Assembly (NCBI GenBank): GCA_003344405.1
Contig: NOWV01000002.1
Location: 124,001-188,000 of the forward strand
Source: Trichoplax sp. H2
Taxonomy: Eukaryota; Placozoa; Uniplacotomia; Trichoplacea
Length of the DNA: 64,000 nucleotides
Reading direction: 5' to 3'
Shown: piece after piece, positions 49,545 through 60,054 of the stretch
Layout of the letters: every line of letters begins with the position of its first letter
Numbering within the stretch: position 1 is the stretch's first letter
Translations under genes and position numbers: made by a program
Notes under the pieces: generated by a model
Databases searched by the model: none
What the model was told of the DNA's origin: nothing
The model's input: only the letters and a program-made list of their open reading frames with translations

Positions 49545-51761
49545 ATGGCGGCAACCGATTGTAATGTCGAGCAGAACAACAAAAACAGTCAAGATATAAC
49601 CAACCGGAGCTTTATTGATGTAAGCCCATCTATTACTACTTCAAATTCATCTGCAGCAATGGAAGTAAGTCATGATCAGATGATAGCTACATGTAGCAAC
49701 ATGGCGGGTGAGAAAGGTTCAGATGGACAAAATCGTAAACCAGAAAAACCACCTTATTCCTATATAGCGTTAATTGTTATGGCGATCCAAGCCTCACCCA
49801 GTAAGCGCATGACTCTAAATGAAATTTACAAATTTCTACAAGATAAATTTCCATTTTTCCGTGGTAACTATTTAGGTTGGAAAAATTCGGTAAGTCTTGA
49901 CCAATATTCGTTGATTTTCTGCATGAATTTCTTCCCATTTTGAGCTTGTTAGAGGATGAAAGTAGAATATGAATGATCATATTATTGACAATCTTGATGA
50001 ACTAATCAATATCCATACTAAATCGTATAAAGTTCATCCTACTATCTATACAGTGATGTACATTGCCAGGCACTTTTTTTTTCAGTTTTTCTCTTGCAAG
50101 TCCTTAGCATTGCCTTGAATTAATATAATTGAAACGTAGCTTAAATACAATCGTTGAAATAGAATTACGCTATTATAGATTTTCTGTTTATCATCTTATT
50201 ACCGTGGTTAAATACTTGTACTACCTATAAAGTCATGTATGTATTGCCATGGACTTTTAAAGTTTTCCTCTTACAAATCTCTGCTATTGACTTAAATTAT
50301 GATTGAAACGTAGCTTAAATACAATCGTTGAAATAAAATGACTCTATTATCGATTTTCTGCTTATTATCTTATTTCGGTGGTTAATGACTTGTAGATTAT
50401 AGTACATCAAGTAATATCCTTCGATCTAAATGACTCTAGCATTGAAATCCTTTTCCTTCTAGGTTCGCCACAATCTATCGTTAAATGAATGCTTTATTAA
50501 ACTACCCAAAAGTGCCGGAAGGCCTGGGAAAGGCCATGATTGGGCACTCGATTCTTCATGTGAGTATATGTTTGAAGATGGATCGTTTCGTCGCCGGCCT
50601 CGCGGTTTCCGTCGTCGATGTCAAATGATTCAAGATCGAGCTCGTGCAGGCTACCCAGTTAACAAACCGTCTACGTTGCACATTCTATCGTCTATACCTA
50701 GTAATGCTGAAATCAATGAAACGATCAACTCCAATAATCATGAAAATCCTCATGCAAACAATTGCGTGACATCGATCGAACATGAACGGTATCATCCTAA
50801 AGAAACTATTCTGGCAAATAATTCAATAACAGATCAAACGCAACAAATTATCACTTCGTCTGGCCCATTTTTTACCGGTGCAGCCACAACCTATCATAGT
50901 GGATACCTTGAATCAGCTAATCCATTTTATAATCAAGATAATACTAGTAATTCATCATTTTTGTCAGCATCCTATGCAGATGTTCAATGGAGAGGTTCGG
51001 TAGAATACACTGAAAGTAATAATGCAAATTTAACGGCGACTGAGTTTATCCCAATTGGAAGTCGTTCTTTACCACATCAGTATCCATTTCCAGTCTACTC
51101 TCATCATCCTGGCTTAACTAATCAAAGTGGAATTGCATCCTATCAGGCATACGGTTTTCCTTACGGTTGTATCGATAATGCCAATGAATACTCATTTACT
51201 GCTAATAATACCAATCATAATGATAGTGGCAATACTGGTGATGTGAATACAGACGGCCAAGCTAATGATAATTCGCCCAACAAGAATACTATATCAGCTG
51301 TATCTACAGATGATAATGTCGGCAATCTTTATGATGATGCAATTCAAGCTGAACTGTCTATGAAATCTGTAGCTGCTTCCAATGTAATTACTCAAGCAGA
51401 AATTTCAACAGATTATAATAATTCAAGCATCAATCCCCATAGGTACTCGACCTCATTAGTTATGTCTCCTGTGAATACTACAAGTCGTGAAGCTAACGAG
51501 ACTAACACCGCATCACCTGAGGCTAATAGTATCTCCAACAGTAAGGTTACTTCACCTATTAATTCTAACGATAATCAAACATCCGATCTGCAAATGTCTG
51601 ATGTTACCGAAAGTATCTATGATGTCGATGATGCAAATCTACCTTCTTACACAACGTTACCACCAACGTCGTTAATGTCATCACAGGATCTAGACTATTC
51701 TAATAGTCAAGTAGAAGAATATAACGATTCTCCCAACAGCAACAAATTGCAAGAAATTTAA
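49545..51761 (+). CDS. Forkhead transcription factor, FoxF-like, two exons
   Basis: Nuclear DNA-binding protein of 547 residues. Exons 49545-49889 and 50463-51761; donor GTAAGT, acceptor CTAG, phase 0. The forkhead spans about residues 68-165: [85 protein letters not shown]. The [14 protein letters not shown] ending is diagnostic of FoxF. One oddity: wing 1 reads KGHDWALD where FoxF proteins usually have KGHYWxID. The C-terminal 380 residues are Asn/Ser/Thr-rich with two Tyr/His-rich patches and no recognised domain. An in-frame TAG five codons upstream fixes the start; the context CCATGG is strong. The last 38 codons and adjoining 3' UTR are tandemly duplicated downstream. Confidence 0.93.
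49890..50462 (+). other. FoxF-like intron inside the forkhead domain
   Basis: 573 bp, phase 0, at the same Ser|Val bond as in the FoxQ1-like gene. It contains a 180-bp tandem duplication and no coding sequence. Confidence 0.92.
50041..50400. repeat. 180-bp tandem duplication within the FoxF intron
   Basis: Copy 1 starts ACTATCTATACAGTGATGTA at 50041; copy 2 starts ACTACCTATAAAGTCATGTA at 50221, exactly 180 bases later. The best-kept part is a GAAACGTAGCTTAAATACAA block followed by TCGTTGAAATA, identical in both copies. The last 60 bases are about as similar. Confidence 0.85.
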
Positions 51762-52072
51762 GCTCTAATTATCGTTGTATACTTAACCTAGAATAGCCAA
51801 TTTTGTACATTTTTTGGTATTTGTGAAAGCGAATATCGCCCGATTTTTTACAACTCAAATCATCTTACACAACGTTACCACCGACGTCGTCAATACTACC
51901 ACAGGCTCTAAACTATTCTAAAAGTCAAGTGGAAAAATGCAACGATTTTCCTAACAGCAACAAATTACAAGAAAGTGAAGCTCTAATTATCGTTGCATCT
52001 TGAGCTAGAATAGTCAATTGTACATTTTTTGATATTTGTATAAGCGAATATCGCCCATTTTCAACTCAAATA
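51644..52072 (+). repeat. Tandem duplication of the FoxF 3' coding end and 3' UTR start
   Basis: Copy 1 (51644-51861) is the last part of the FoxF coding exon plus about 100 bases of 3' UTR. Copy 2 (51862-52072) repeats it 218 bases downstream. Both start CTTACACAACGTTACCACC and both hold AACAGCAACAAATT, AAGCTCTAATTATCGTTG and AAGCGAATATCGCCC. The former coding part of copy 2 has no indel, but most of its codon changes are non-synonymous, as expected for unconstrained DNA. Where copy 1 has the TAA stop, copy 2 reads GAA and stays open for 11 more codons. Confidence 0.85.
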
Positions 52073-54162
52073 GGAGGTCATTGTCAGATTATACCTATAT
52101 ACAGTACTGTATTTGTAATAATTAAATTTTACATGATGTTAATTAAATTGATATATATTTTTATTTTAGCCTTATTTTGATTAACCTTCACTTATTGCAT
52201 ATGTGAAATCATTATCAAATAATAGCGTTTCCGTGGTTGGATAATACCTTTAGATATTATATTTTTTCTGTGATTATAATCTACAGTATGTATTCACCAA
52301 TTATAGCAAACAAACGGCTCGAATTGTAAACATTATGCAACAAACAAACGAATGATGATCGTTTTTCTTGATATTGTACCTATCGTGTGCTAGCTAATAC
52401 TGTAATTTCCTATCAACTCACGTTTGAGTAAATTTATGCGTAGAGAGGTAGAAACGATTTTCTTAAAGGAACGCACTGGCTATACGCATTGTTATATTTT
52501 ATTCTCACTTTTTAGTTCGAAATACGCTTTGTTACTGCTTTTTACTAGTCGTACAATACAATTGTGATTCATTTTATTATAGTATAGTGATATAAGAATA
52601 TTCGATTTTTTCAAGATATCATTAATCCACTTAATTTTCATATCGTCATATGTTTTTAATCGTTAATGATGCACCCTAAGCGTACAATAGTATTTCATAT
52701 ATCGACTGTATTTTTATATTGCACGATCATTCTGTTACGTTTTTCATGGTATCTTTTTGATGGGTAACTAAAGGAAGAAGCATGCAATTGACTTAAGCCA
52801 ACTGTCAACTCATAAACAATTTGAGTTTTCTGGGTACGTTAAATGCGCCAATTCTGTACTCGGATTGCGACGATGTTCAAACTTGATAAATTTAAAACTT
52901 TTGCTGTTTTTAACCTACGATATCGGTTATCTTATATGGAGCTTAACTACGGTATTTTTAATTGTATACTTTGACTTATCTCGTAAATAAGATTGATTTG
53001 ATTTTCTAATTACTGCTACGTTATCGAAAGCGACACAAGTCTTTATTGCTAATAGCGCTATGTTCAACGGGCCTGGATTGAATGTGTTGTTAAATAAGTG
53101 TAACGCAAGTTCGATAGTATTTAAATTGTGTAGCTAAAATTAGTTGAAGAATTATTAAACACATTTTTCATGCTGTTTGAAGTGTAATTGATTAAGTTTG
53201 CTTCTTTTTAGTACAAATCATAGCTTAACTTTGAAAGTTTACGTACATACATGAAGCCTATTAAATCTATCTGACACCCTGATATTTTGCAAGTACGTAC
53301 AACTAATACTTCAACATGAAATTTTTATAATTAGATCTAAGTAAAAATAGTGTTAGAGTTCTTCTCAGGGTAGCTACTCTAAGATAAACAAATGAAAAAA
53401 ATTGACGCAACGCATCACTCAGTGAGAAAAGCTACAACTAGGTATAACAAGTTATAGATTTTCAGTTTCAAATTATTCTACGTATAAACAACATAGTCAT
53501 AGGTACTATTAACTATACTATTTGATGAAATTGCTAGTTTCATCAAATTATATCAACGATTGATTCTTTCTTATGCTTGGATATAATGCAAGACAGATTA
53601 CGAATGTTGTTACAGTTTCTTGAATATCATTTGATTAATTATAAGGCTATAGCGAGTAATTCATCCTTAATGATTTAAAAGATAACTCAATATAATTCAA
53701 AGACTTAGAACAAGCTAGCTAGAAACTACAATATGCAGAAGATACGACTAAAATTAAAAAGTACAAGGTATGAAAACAAATCTTCATATTATAATAGTTT
53801 CAAATACGTATGCCCTATAGACTGTTGAAACATTAAGAATGCAGTCTGGTGAGAATTTATAACAGAATTGGCCAAAGGTGCAATATTACTAGTAAAAAAA
53901 AATCAAGAACTGCCATCAATAACTATTCTCAACATCAACTACGCATGATGTAGCTGTTGATATAATAACATTATAACGAATGATACTGTAACGCGTATGT
54001 GATACCACAATTACATTATTCTATACATACAAGATTTATATTAACAAATCATATTCTGATTTAATCCATTGACAATTCAATAATGCAGTTCATACATCGG
54101 CACACAAACTATTTTAATAAGGCTTCAGTTATAACATGATAAATCTTCACTGAATAAATCCG
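51762..54162. other. Intergenic region between convergent FoxF-like and VPS35 genes
   Basis: It contains the FoxF duplication remnant, both 3' UTRs and AT-rich sequence without a credible ORF. A possible VPS35 poly(A) signal on the minus strand is ATTAAA (TTTAAT at about 54059). A perfect hairpin lies at 53520-53548. Confidence 0.55.
53520..53548. repeat. Perfect hairpin, 11-bp arms, 7-base loop
   Basis: ATTTGATGAAA at 53520-53530 pairs exactly with TTTCATCAAAT at 53538-53548 around loop TTGCTAG. It sits in the spacer beyond the VPS35 3' end; function unknown. Confidence 0.65.
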
Positions 54163-57100
54163 TTAGGAGCGCAAATTAAGACCTTGGTACATTGGAGATT
54201 CTTCATCTTGCTGTTTTAGTTCAATATGTTCTAAGGAATTTTCAAGATGTTTCTTTATTTGCTCATTATCATCATTTATTTCTAGTGTAGCCATTTCTTC
54301 ATTTATTTTGTCGATTAATTGTTGTAGGGTTGATTCTGCGACCTATGGTTTCAAATAAATAAGATTAACAATGTCACTATTCCTATCAATAAAAATGACT
54401 TTTTAACGGGCGGCTCATAAATACAGTTATAGCTTACCTGTTCATTCCCCTTCTCGTAGAAGTAAAGATAACGATCAAGAACCTCGGTAAACAATTGTAC
54501 TTGAACGGATTTATCCATACATTGATTCGCAATTCGTAGAGATTTCTTTAAACACTCACTGACTCGTTTACCATCTTTAGACTGTAAAAAAAGAATAAGA
54601 AGAAAGTGTTACGATCTAGACAGTTACAAAATCGGATTGTCTTTCAAATCGTAAAGTGACAACCTCCTCCTCCGAGTCTTTCGTCTTGCCGGACCAAAAT
54701 AATTGAGCACTTGTATAAACCCCTCGACACTGAGCTGGTTTTTTTAGTAATTTAGATGCGACTAATGCACATTGTGTGCGAAGGGGTTCATGATTTTCTT
54801 CTCCAAAACATGACATTTGCTCAAAAGTGCCAATAATTAGCGTTATAGCAGCTATTTGAGCCTTATAATCACTAATTTCGTCTTCGTAGATAGCAAAAGC
54901 CTAAGGATACATATAAAAGAAATTGTCAATTTTGAAACCACATGGCAATTCCGAGATATTCATTAATTAGTATTTCAAACCTGGCTAATATATTCATAAG
55001 CAATATTTTCTCTACCCTCGTAATCGTCTTGGCGGTCAGCAGCTAAAGCTCCCTGCAAGTATAAACGAAGGGACAATTCGAACATTTCTGCCTTGACAAA
55101 GGCAGAAATAGTTTGTAAGGAAAAGGCAAATATCTTGTCACATTTTTTATCCCATTTCTCATCCTATTTGAATAAGCAAAAATTTCCGCCTGTTTAGTCT
55201 ACCTTCCTTGTACCATCATGTTTTAGTCGCTTGATAAAATAATATCGCTGAATGCTATTCCTATAGAACTATACTGACCTCATCCTTGATTAGATTGTAT
55301 GAATTTACCAGATTGTAAGCAGAGAATACTATAGGAAGTAAAGTGTAACTGATTCGCTTATCGCCTCCGCTACCAAGATGTTTCCTGGCAGTATTTAAAA
55401 TCTAATGTGATTAAAACGGATACAAAAGCATTAAAAAAAATTGACCTCATTCAATTACCAAGGACGATCACGTTAATCAGAAATTTACCCTAAACTGTTG
55501 ATCTGGAGTGTCAGAATGAAGTACATTAATCAGTCTACCCATTAATCCCTGCTCTTCAGCAAATTCGTCCGGGTCCTCCTAAAGGAAAAATTTACCAATT
55601 ATCAAATCGTATAGATTTTACAAAATTATAACAGTTACGTAAAATTCTCATACGATATCAGTTCATATAAATCATAGAGTATATAAACCTACGCGTAATA
55701 TTAACTTACTCCTTCATTAGGTTGATCAGGTTGATCTTTTATCAATGGGTCGAGCAACTCAAACACAAATTCAGCCTAATGTATATCAACGTAGTAATGT
55801 CATCGTTATAAAAGGTAAAATTGTTTGATCAATAACTTTACATATGCAAGATAAAATTTCATATTATGACCTCTTCCGGTGAAGGGATATCAACGGCAAC
55901 ATCTACAATTCGGTTAGCTATATAAACTGCTATTTCTTTCCTTGGTTCGTAGCTTAAACGTGATAAAAGTTCCGGATAATCTTTCAATTCTACAACAGTT
56001 AGAATGCTGTCATATATGTCGATTGGGATCTTTAACATCCGTGTGAGCTCGATACATAATGGAGTACCGTTTGGAATGCTGATTTTAAAAATGGAATAAA
56101 AATTGACATTTACTAACAAAAATCACTTTTTAGATCTTAATACAGTACTGTCAATGTATTAAAAAATAAAATTCTTGCCTGTACTTTCCTACATCCAAGC
56201 TGTTCAATAGATCAACCGTATGCTTACAAACTTTATCAACGTAGTCGACTCGTTCTGGATAGCATTTTAAAGCTAAGCTCAACAATGATGCTTGGAGGGT
56301 AATCATGTCTTCCTTAGGCATAGTGCTTGATCGTGACTAAATAGACATTAGAAAAGGAAATACGTAAAGTTTTTACGGATTGCTGATACTTTAAGGAGTA
56401 CAAAGACAAGAAATTAAAGTACCTTTAAAACACTGGAGACTTCTTCAGAGAATACTTCAAACAACTTTATTTCCTCTGGTATTCCAGGACCGTCATCACG
56501 TTGAGCGAAAGCAGCCAAACGATCAGCAAGAGCAGCAATGATTTTCTTAACATTGACAGGACTTTGCAATTTCTGACAAGCTTTTAGCAAAGAGTTCAAG
56601 GTTTGTAAGTGAAATTCATCCGGAAATACCTAAAAAGGTCATACAATAAGGTGATATCGATTAAAAATTGTATCTCATTGCCATAATGTAACTTTAAAAA
56701 ACTTAAGCTTACTTGTATAATACATTCCATGAGATATTCTTGGGATATAGGATCCTTGCAGTTGACAATCTGTTCTAAGACACTCGAGAGTACACTCTAA
56801 GAAAAGATAAAAGAAACTGTATTATAATAAACGTTATTCAATTTTTTACCCTAATAAAGTACCACCATAAGTACGGGTAGCTATTGCAGTATTTTAGGTA
56901 GAGCACACACGATTTATAGGTACGGTATGATCGGCAGCGATAATACACGAACCTCTTTGTATCTTGTGACATCTATTCCATCTAATTGACTCAAACGAAC
57001 AAGGTTAGTACCAACGAGTAGACAGAGTTCTTGGCGCTCTTTTTCACGTCTATCTTTATCACGTGTATGGCCCTGGTGTTGCATACGAACCCATAGCTTG

Positions 57101-59384
57101 TTCATTTCAGAAAAGTTCAGCAAGATGAAATCGATGGAATCTTGTACATCACCATCATTGCTACTACTATAAATGCATTGGAAGAAGGATCAAATAATTA
57201 CGAGTGTAATACCACAGACTTGGCCTTTTTACAGCTGACAACCGTATAGTAAGTTTCTTACCTTGCGTCTTCATCTACGTCTGGTAATTGATTTCGGGTG
57301 CATTGCAACAGATAATTTCTAAGGAATAGGCCTCTTAACGGATGTTGGACACCGCGGCACATTTCCACTAGATCTTTTAACACACTTTTTCTGGATGAAA
57401 ACTTGCACTTTATAAATACAACTCCGACTGTAACCAATAAATACCTAAACAATTTTACATATAAAAAATAGAGAGAGAGAAAATAAATGCTGTGCTGCAA
57501 TAAAGTGATTTAATCAATCGTGTCAATCTTACAGTCTAGGAACAATATTGCCGGCGTATTGGACCAATTCATATAAATCATTTGGGAGGGTATTCTTGTC
57601 GAATTCGTCCATTAAGTGCAATGATAAATGTTGCAATTCATTACTTACTTGCATGTCTGTCAAAAATTGGAGTCAAGGTAATTCCATGAATATCTTTTAC
57701 TGATCAATTAGACGACACAAAACATTGATACGACAGTAGATAAATTCTTATTGATAGCGATCCAAAATTTCCTATCGGAATCTATAAGGGGATAATCATC
57801 GTAATAGGATACAGAGCACATAATAGTTTTTAGGCGTTAACATGGAAGTTCGTAGTTCGCAAAGCATATTGGATGCATGCTTGAGAGCGTCCATTAACTT
57901 TCCTTGGTCCTATAAATAAGCCGCAAATTTAAATTTAGTCCTAAGCGTAGATGAAGTTAATTTTATTGCAACTGCTATAATAGAATATGTTGAGATGTTA
58001 AGTAAAATTAAATGACTTGCAATCTACTGTATTCAATTTAAGATAGCGGAGAAGACATTTAAGATTACTACATTAGATGCATGTGAATTATCTCAGTAAG
58101 TTGCCTTACGATACTCTATCGGGGTTGCTGTATCAATTCTACCGTACTACGCTATATCATTAGCTGCATCTCCTAAAACATTTACTAAGATAGTGGATAT
58201 TGAAACGCTTGATAGTGTAACCGTATAGTCTACTTTCTTATACATTAGTTTAAGAAGATTCAGTACTGAATTGACAATATTAGATGGTCCAAAAAATTCA
58301 TTAGGCCTTATTGATGATCACATTTTCGTAACAGTAACCTATTTCGACTTGTATGGAGAAAATGTGTATGACAACTACACTTGCAATATCGATATTAGAA
58401 TGTCGGATTCTGTCATAATAATTGCAGTTTCTCTCATTTTCCGTCTTGCATATGTTAACATAGCAAAGACAAAAGTAACCAAGTTGCACTCCAAAAATCA
58501 TAGTCGCTTATTCCGTCATTCGTATACTGTACTATCTATCCTGACTGGTCAATGGCCATTCCGTTTTCAGAGTATATTGACTGTAAATACTAGGATTCAT
58601 TTAATTTATGATGATTTGGTTATGGAAAACTACCATTTTAGCGCTATGAGATACGTATACTGTCCTATTCAATTGCCTATTGGTGTTCTTTACACTAAAA
58701 TATGATACAAATTGAATAGTTGAGCTACAGCAATATATTTGTCACTACCTTACATATCACTGTTAAAAGATTGAAGAAATTCAACAGCTGTAATGTAGTA
58801 GAATCATGACTGGCAGGTGGCAGATATTGCCATCGGAATGCACTAGCTGTCAGTAACTTTAGTGATCGTCCATATCCATTCTACCGTACTGTCATAGTGT
58901 AGTATACGCGTGCATACTGTACCGTTTAGGCAAATGCAGTATTGGACATTGTTGCCTGACTACTCTTTTATCACTACCAATAGTTCTAGCCTTGAAGCTA
59001 GGTAAAAGAGGCAATTCTCAACTTTTCCACATAATACACTAAGCTACAAAATGCTGATGAATGCTTTTACCAGCCATCTCTTCATTAAGAATGATTCACT
59101 TTTGACGACTTGGGCGGCTTCATCAAGCAATTTCTCCTGCTCTTCGTGGATGACGGAACTTGTGGCTGGCTGCAAAGTTGGAAGAGAGAAGAGTTGAAAA
59201 TATTAATTCCCAATTGATATTATTAGCCAGGAAATGAGCACAAGTAAACGCTCTCTAAGTTCTACAATCATTCAATACTATAGAATAGAATTCATTTGGT
59301 AGAGATATGAGTTTAAAATGAAGATTAATAACACAATTTATCCATCCAATATTGATCTAAAAATGGAGAACGACTACCGACCAT
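54163..59384 (-). CDS. VPS35: VPS35, retromer core subunit
   Basis: Scaffold of the retromer that sorts cargo from endosomes to the Golgi and plasma membrane, binding VPS26 at its N-terminus and VPS29 at its C-terminus. Coding exons, in transcript order: 59384-59382, 59169-59071, 57909-57813, 57656-57533, 57444-57262, 57166-56953, 56796-56713, 56629-56423, 56336-56179, 56078-55871, 55775-55710, 55578-55489, 55401-55279, 55163-54981, 54900-54664, 54581-54438, 54342-54163. These total 2,400 bases, or 799 residues; the human protein has 796. Visible: [10 protein letters not shown], the PRLYLL VPS26-contact motif (106-111, split by an intron), [57 protein letters not shown] and [13 protein letters not shown]. 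The residue equivalent to human Asp620 is Asp here. The ATG-only first exon and one GC donor are the less certain parts. Confidence 0.95.
57910..59070 (-). other. Long second intron of VPS35
   Basis: 1,161 bp, several times longer than the other introns of the gene. An antisense ORF of 144 codons (58271-58705) lies inside it. It has no recognised domain and I do not call it a gene. Confidence 0.8.
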
Positions 59385-59829
59385 GATGATCTCTGGATCA
59401 TATGATACATGAAGAGAATGGCAACTACGCATGTGCAAGCCTGTCCACCGTCCGAAACTGCGCCTGGGTATTAGGACTTGTATGTGAGTTTCTCTTGCTC
59501 GTTCTCATATCGACCAACCCTACCAGTATTTTTATATATATGTCAGTAGAGAGCACAGAGAGTGTCTCAGGTAGGGGACCCTCTGCTGGTCTCTTTCCTC
59601 GAGGTTTTTATGACGCCTTTATCCAGGCAAACTAGGACAGAATATACCTAATCGTGCATGATCTTAGCGACATGATTAATCTACCTAAGGAGTGCTAACA
59701 ACACACTAGTATTTCCAAATCGGCTATTCGCTTGGTTTGGTTGGTTTATACGGCTGCCGACAGCTTTTTGGACTATTCGCCCATCACCAGCCTTTACCCC
59801 GTTTCGTTTCCCCACTTTCCATACTGTAC

Positions 59830-59851
59830 ACAGTAGACTCGAGTCTACTGT
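59830..59851. repeat. Perfect 22-bp palindrome
   Basis: Half-site ACAGTAGACTC is followed directly by its exact reverse complement GAGTCTACTGT, with an XhoI-like CTCGAG centre. It lies in the shared VPS35/NEK11 upstream region. Confidence 0.75.
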
Positions 59852-59885
59852 ACAGTACAGTCTAGCTCACGATTCTCAGCCCTTA

Positions 59886-60003
59886 GTACAGTATGTACTG
59901 TAGTAGTCGTTGACCCCCTCCCCCTCCCCCCCGGTCAGGATGTTACAGTACGTCGACATTTGAGTGCATAGTACTGTACATTGTACACTGTACACTGTAC
60001 AGT
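59886..60003. repeat. Cluster of GTACAGTAC/ACTGTAC words
   Basis: It holds TACAGTA-TG-TACTGTA at 59887-59902, the same word as at 39584. Next come TTACAGTACG at 59943 and a GTACTGTACATTGTACACTG run at 59971-59990 ending ...CTGTACAG at about 60002. Runs of this kind fold into several alternative stems. Confidence 0.7.
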
Positions 60004-60024
60004 TGGACTGGTGACGACGGTGAG

Positions 60025-60054
60025 GACCCAACTAGACCCAACTAGACCCAACCA
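60025..60054. repeat. Three tandem 10-bp units
   Basis: GACCCAACTA twice, then GACCCAACCA. A short minisatellite-like repeat. Confidence 0.85.

Noticed and set aside
58271-58705. 144-codon ORF on the plus strand, the longest in a non-coding stretch
   Set aside because: It lies antisense inside the long VPS35 intron, has no recognisable domain, and one ORF of this length is not surprising in 64 kb. Transcript data would be needed.
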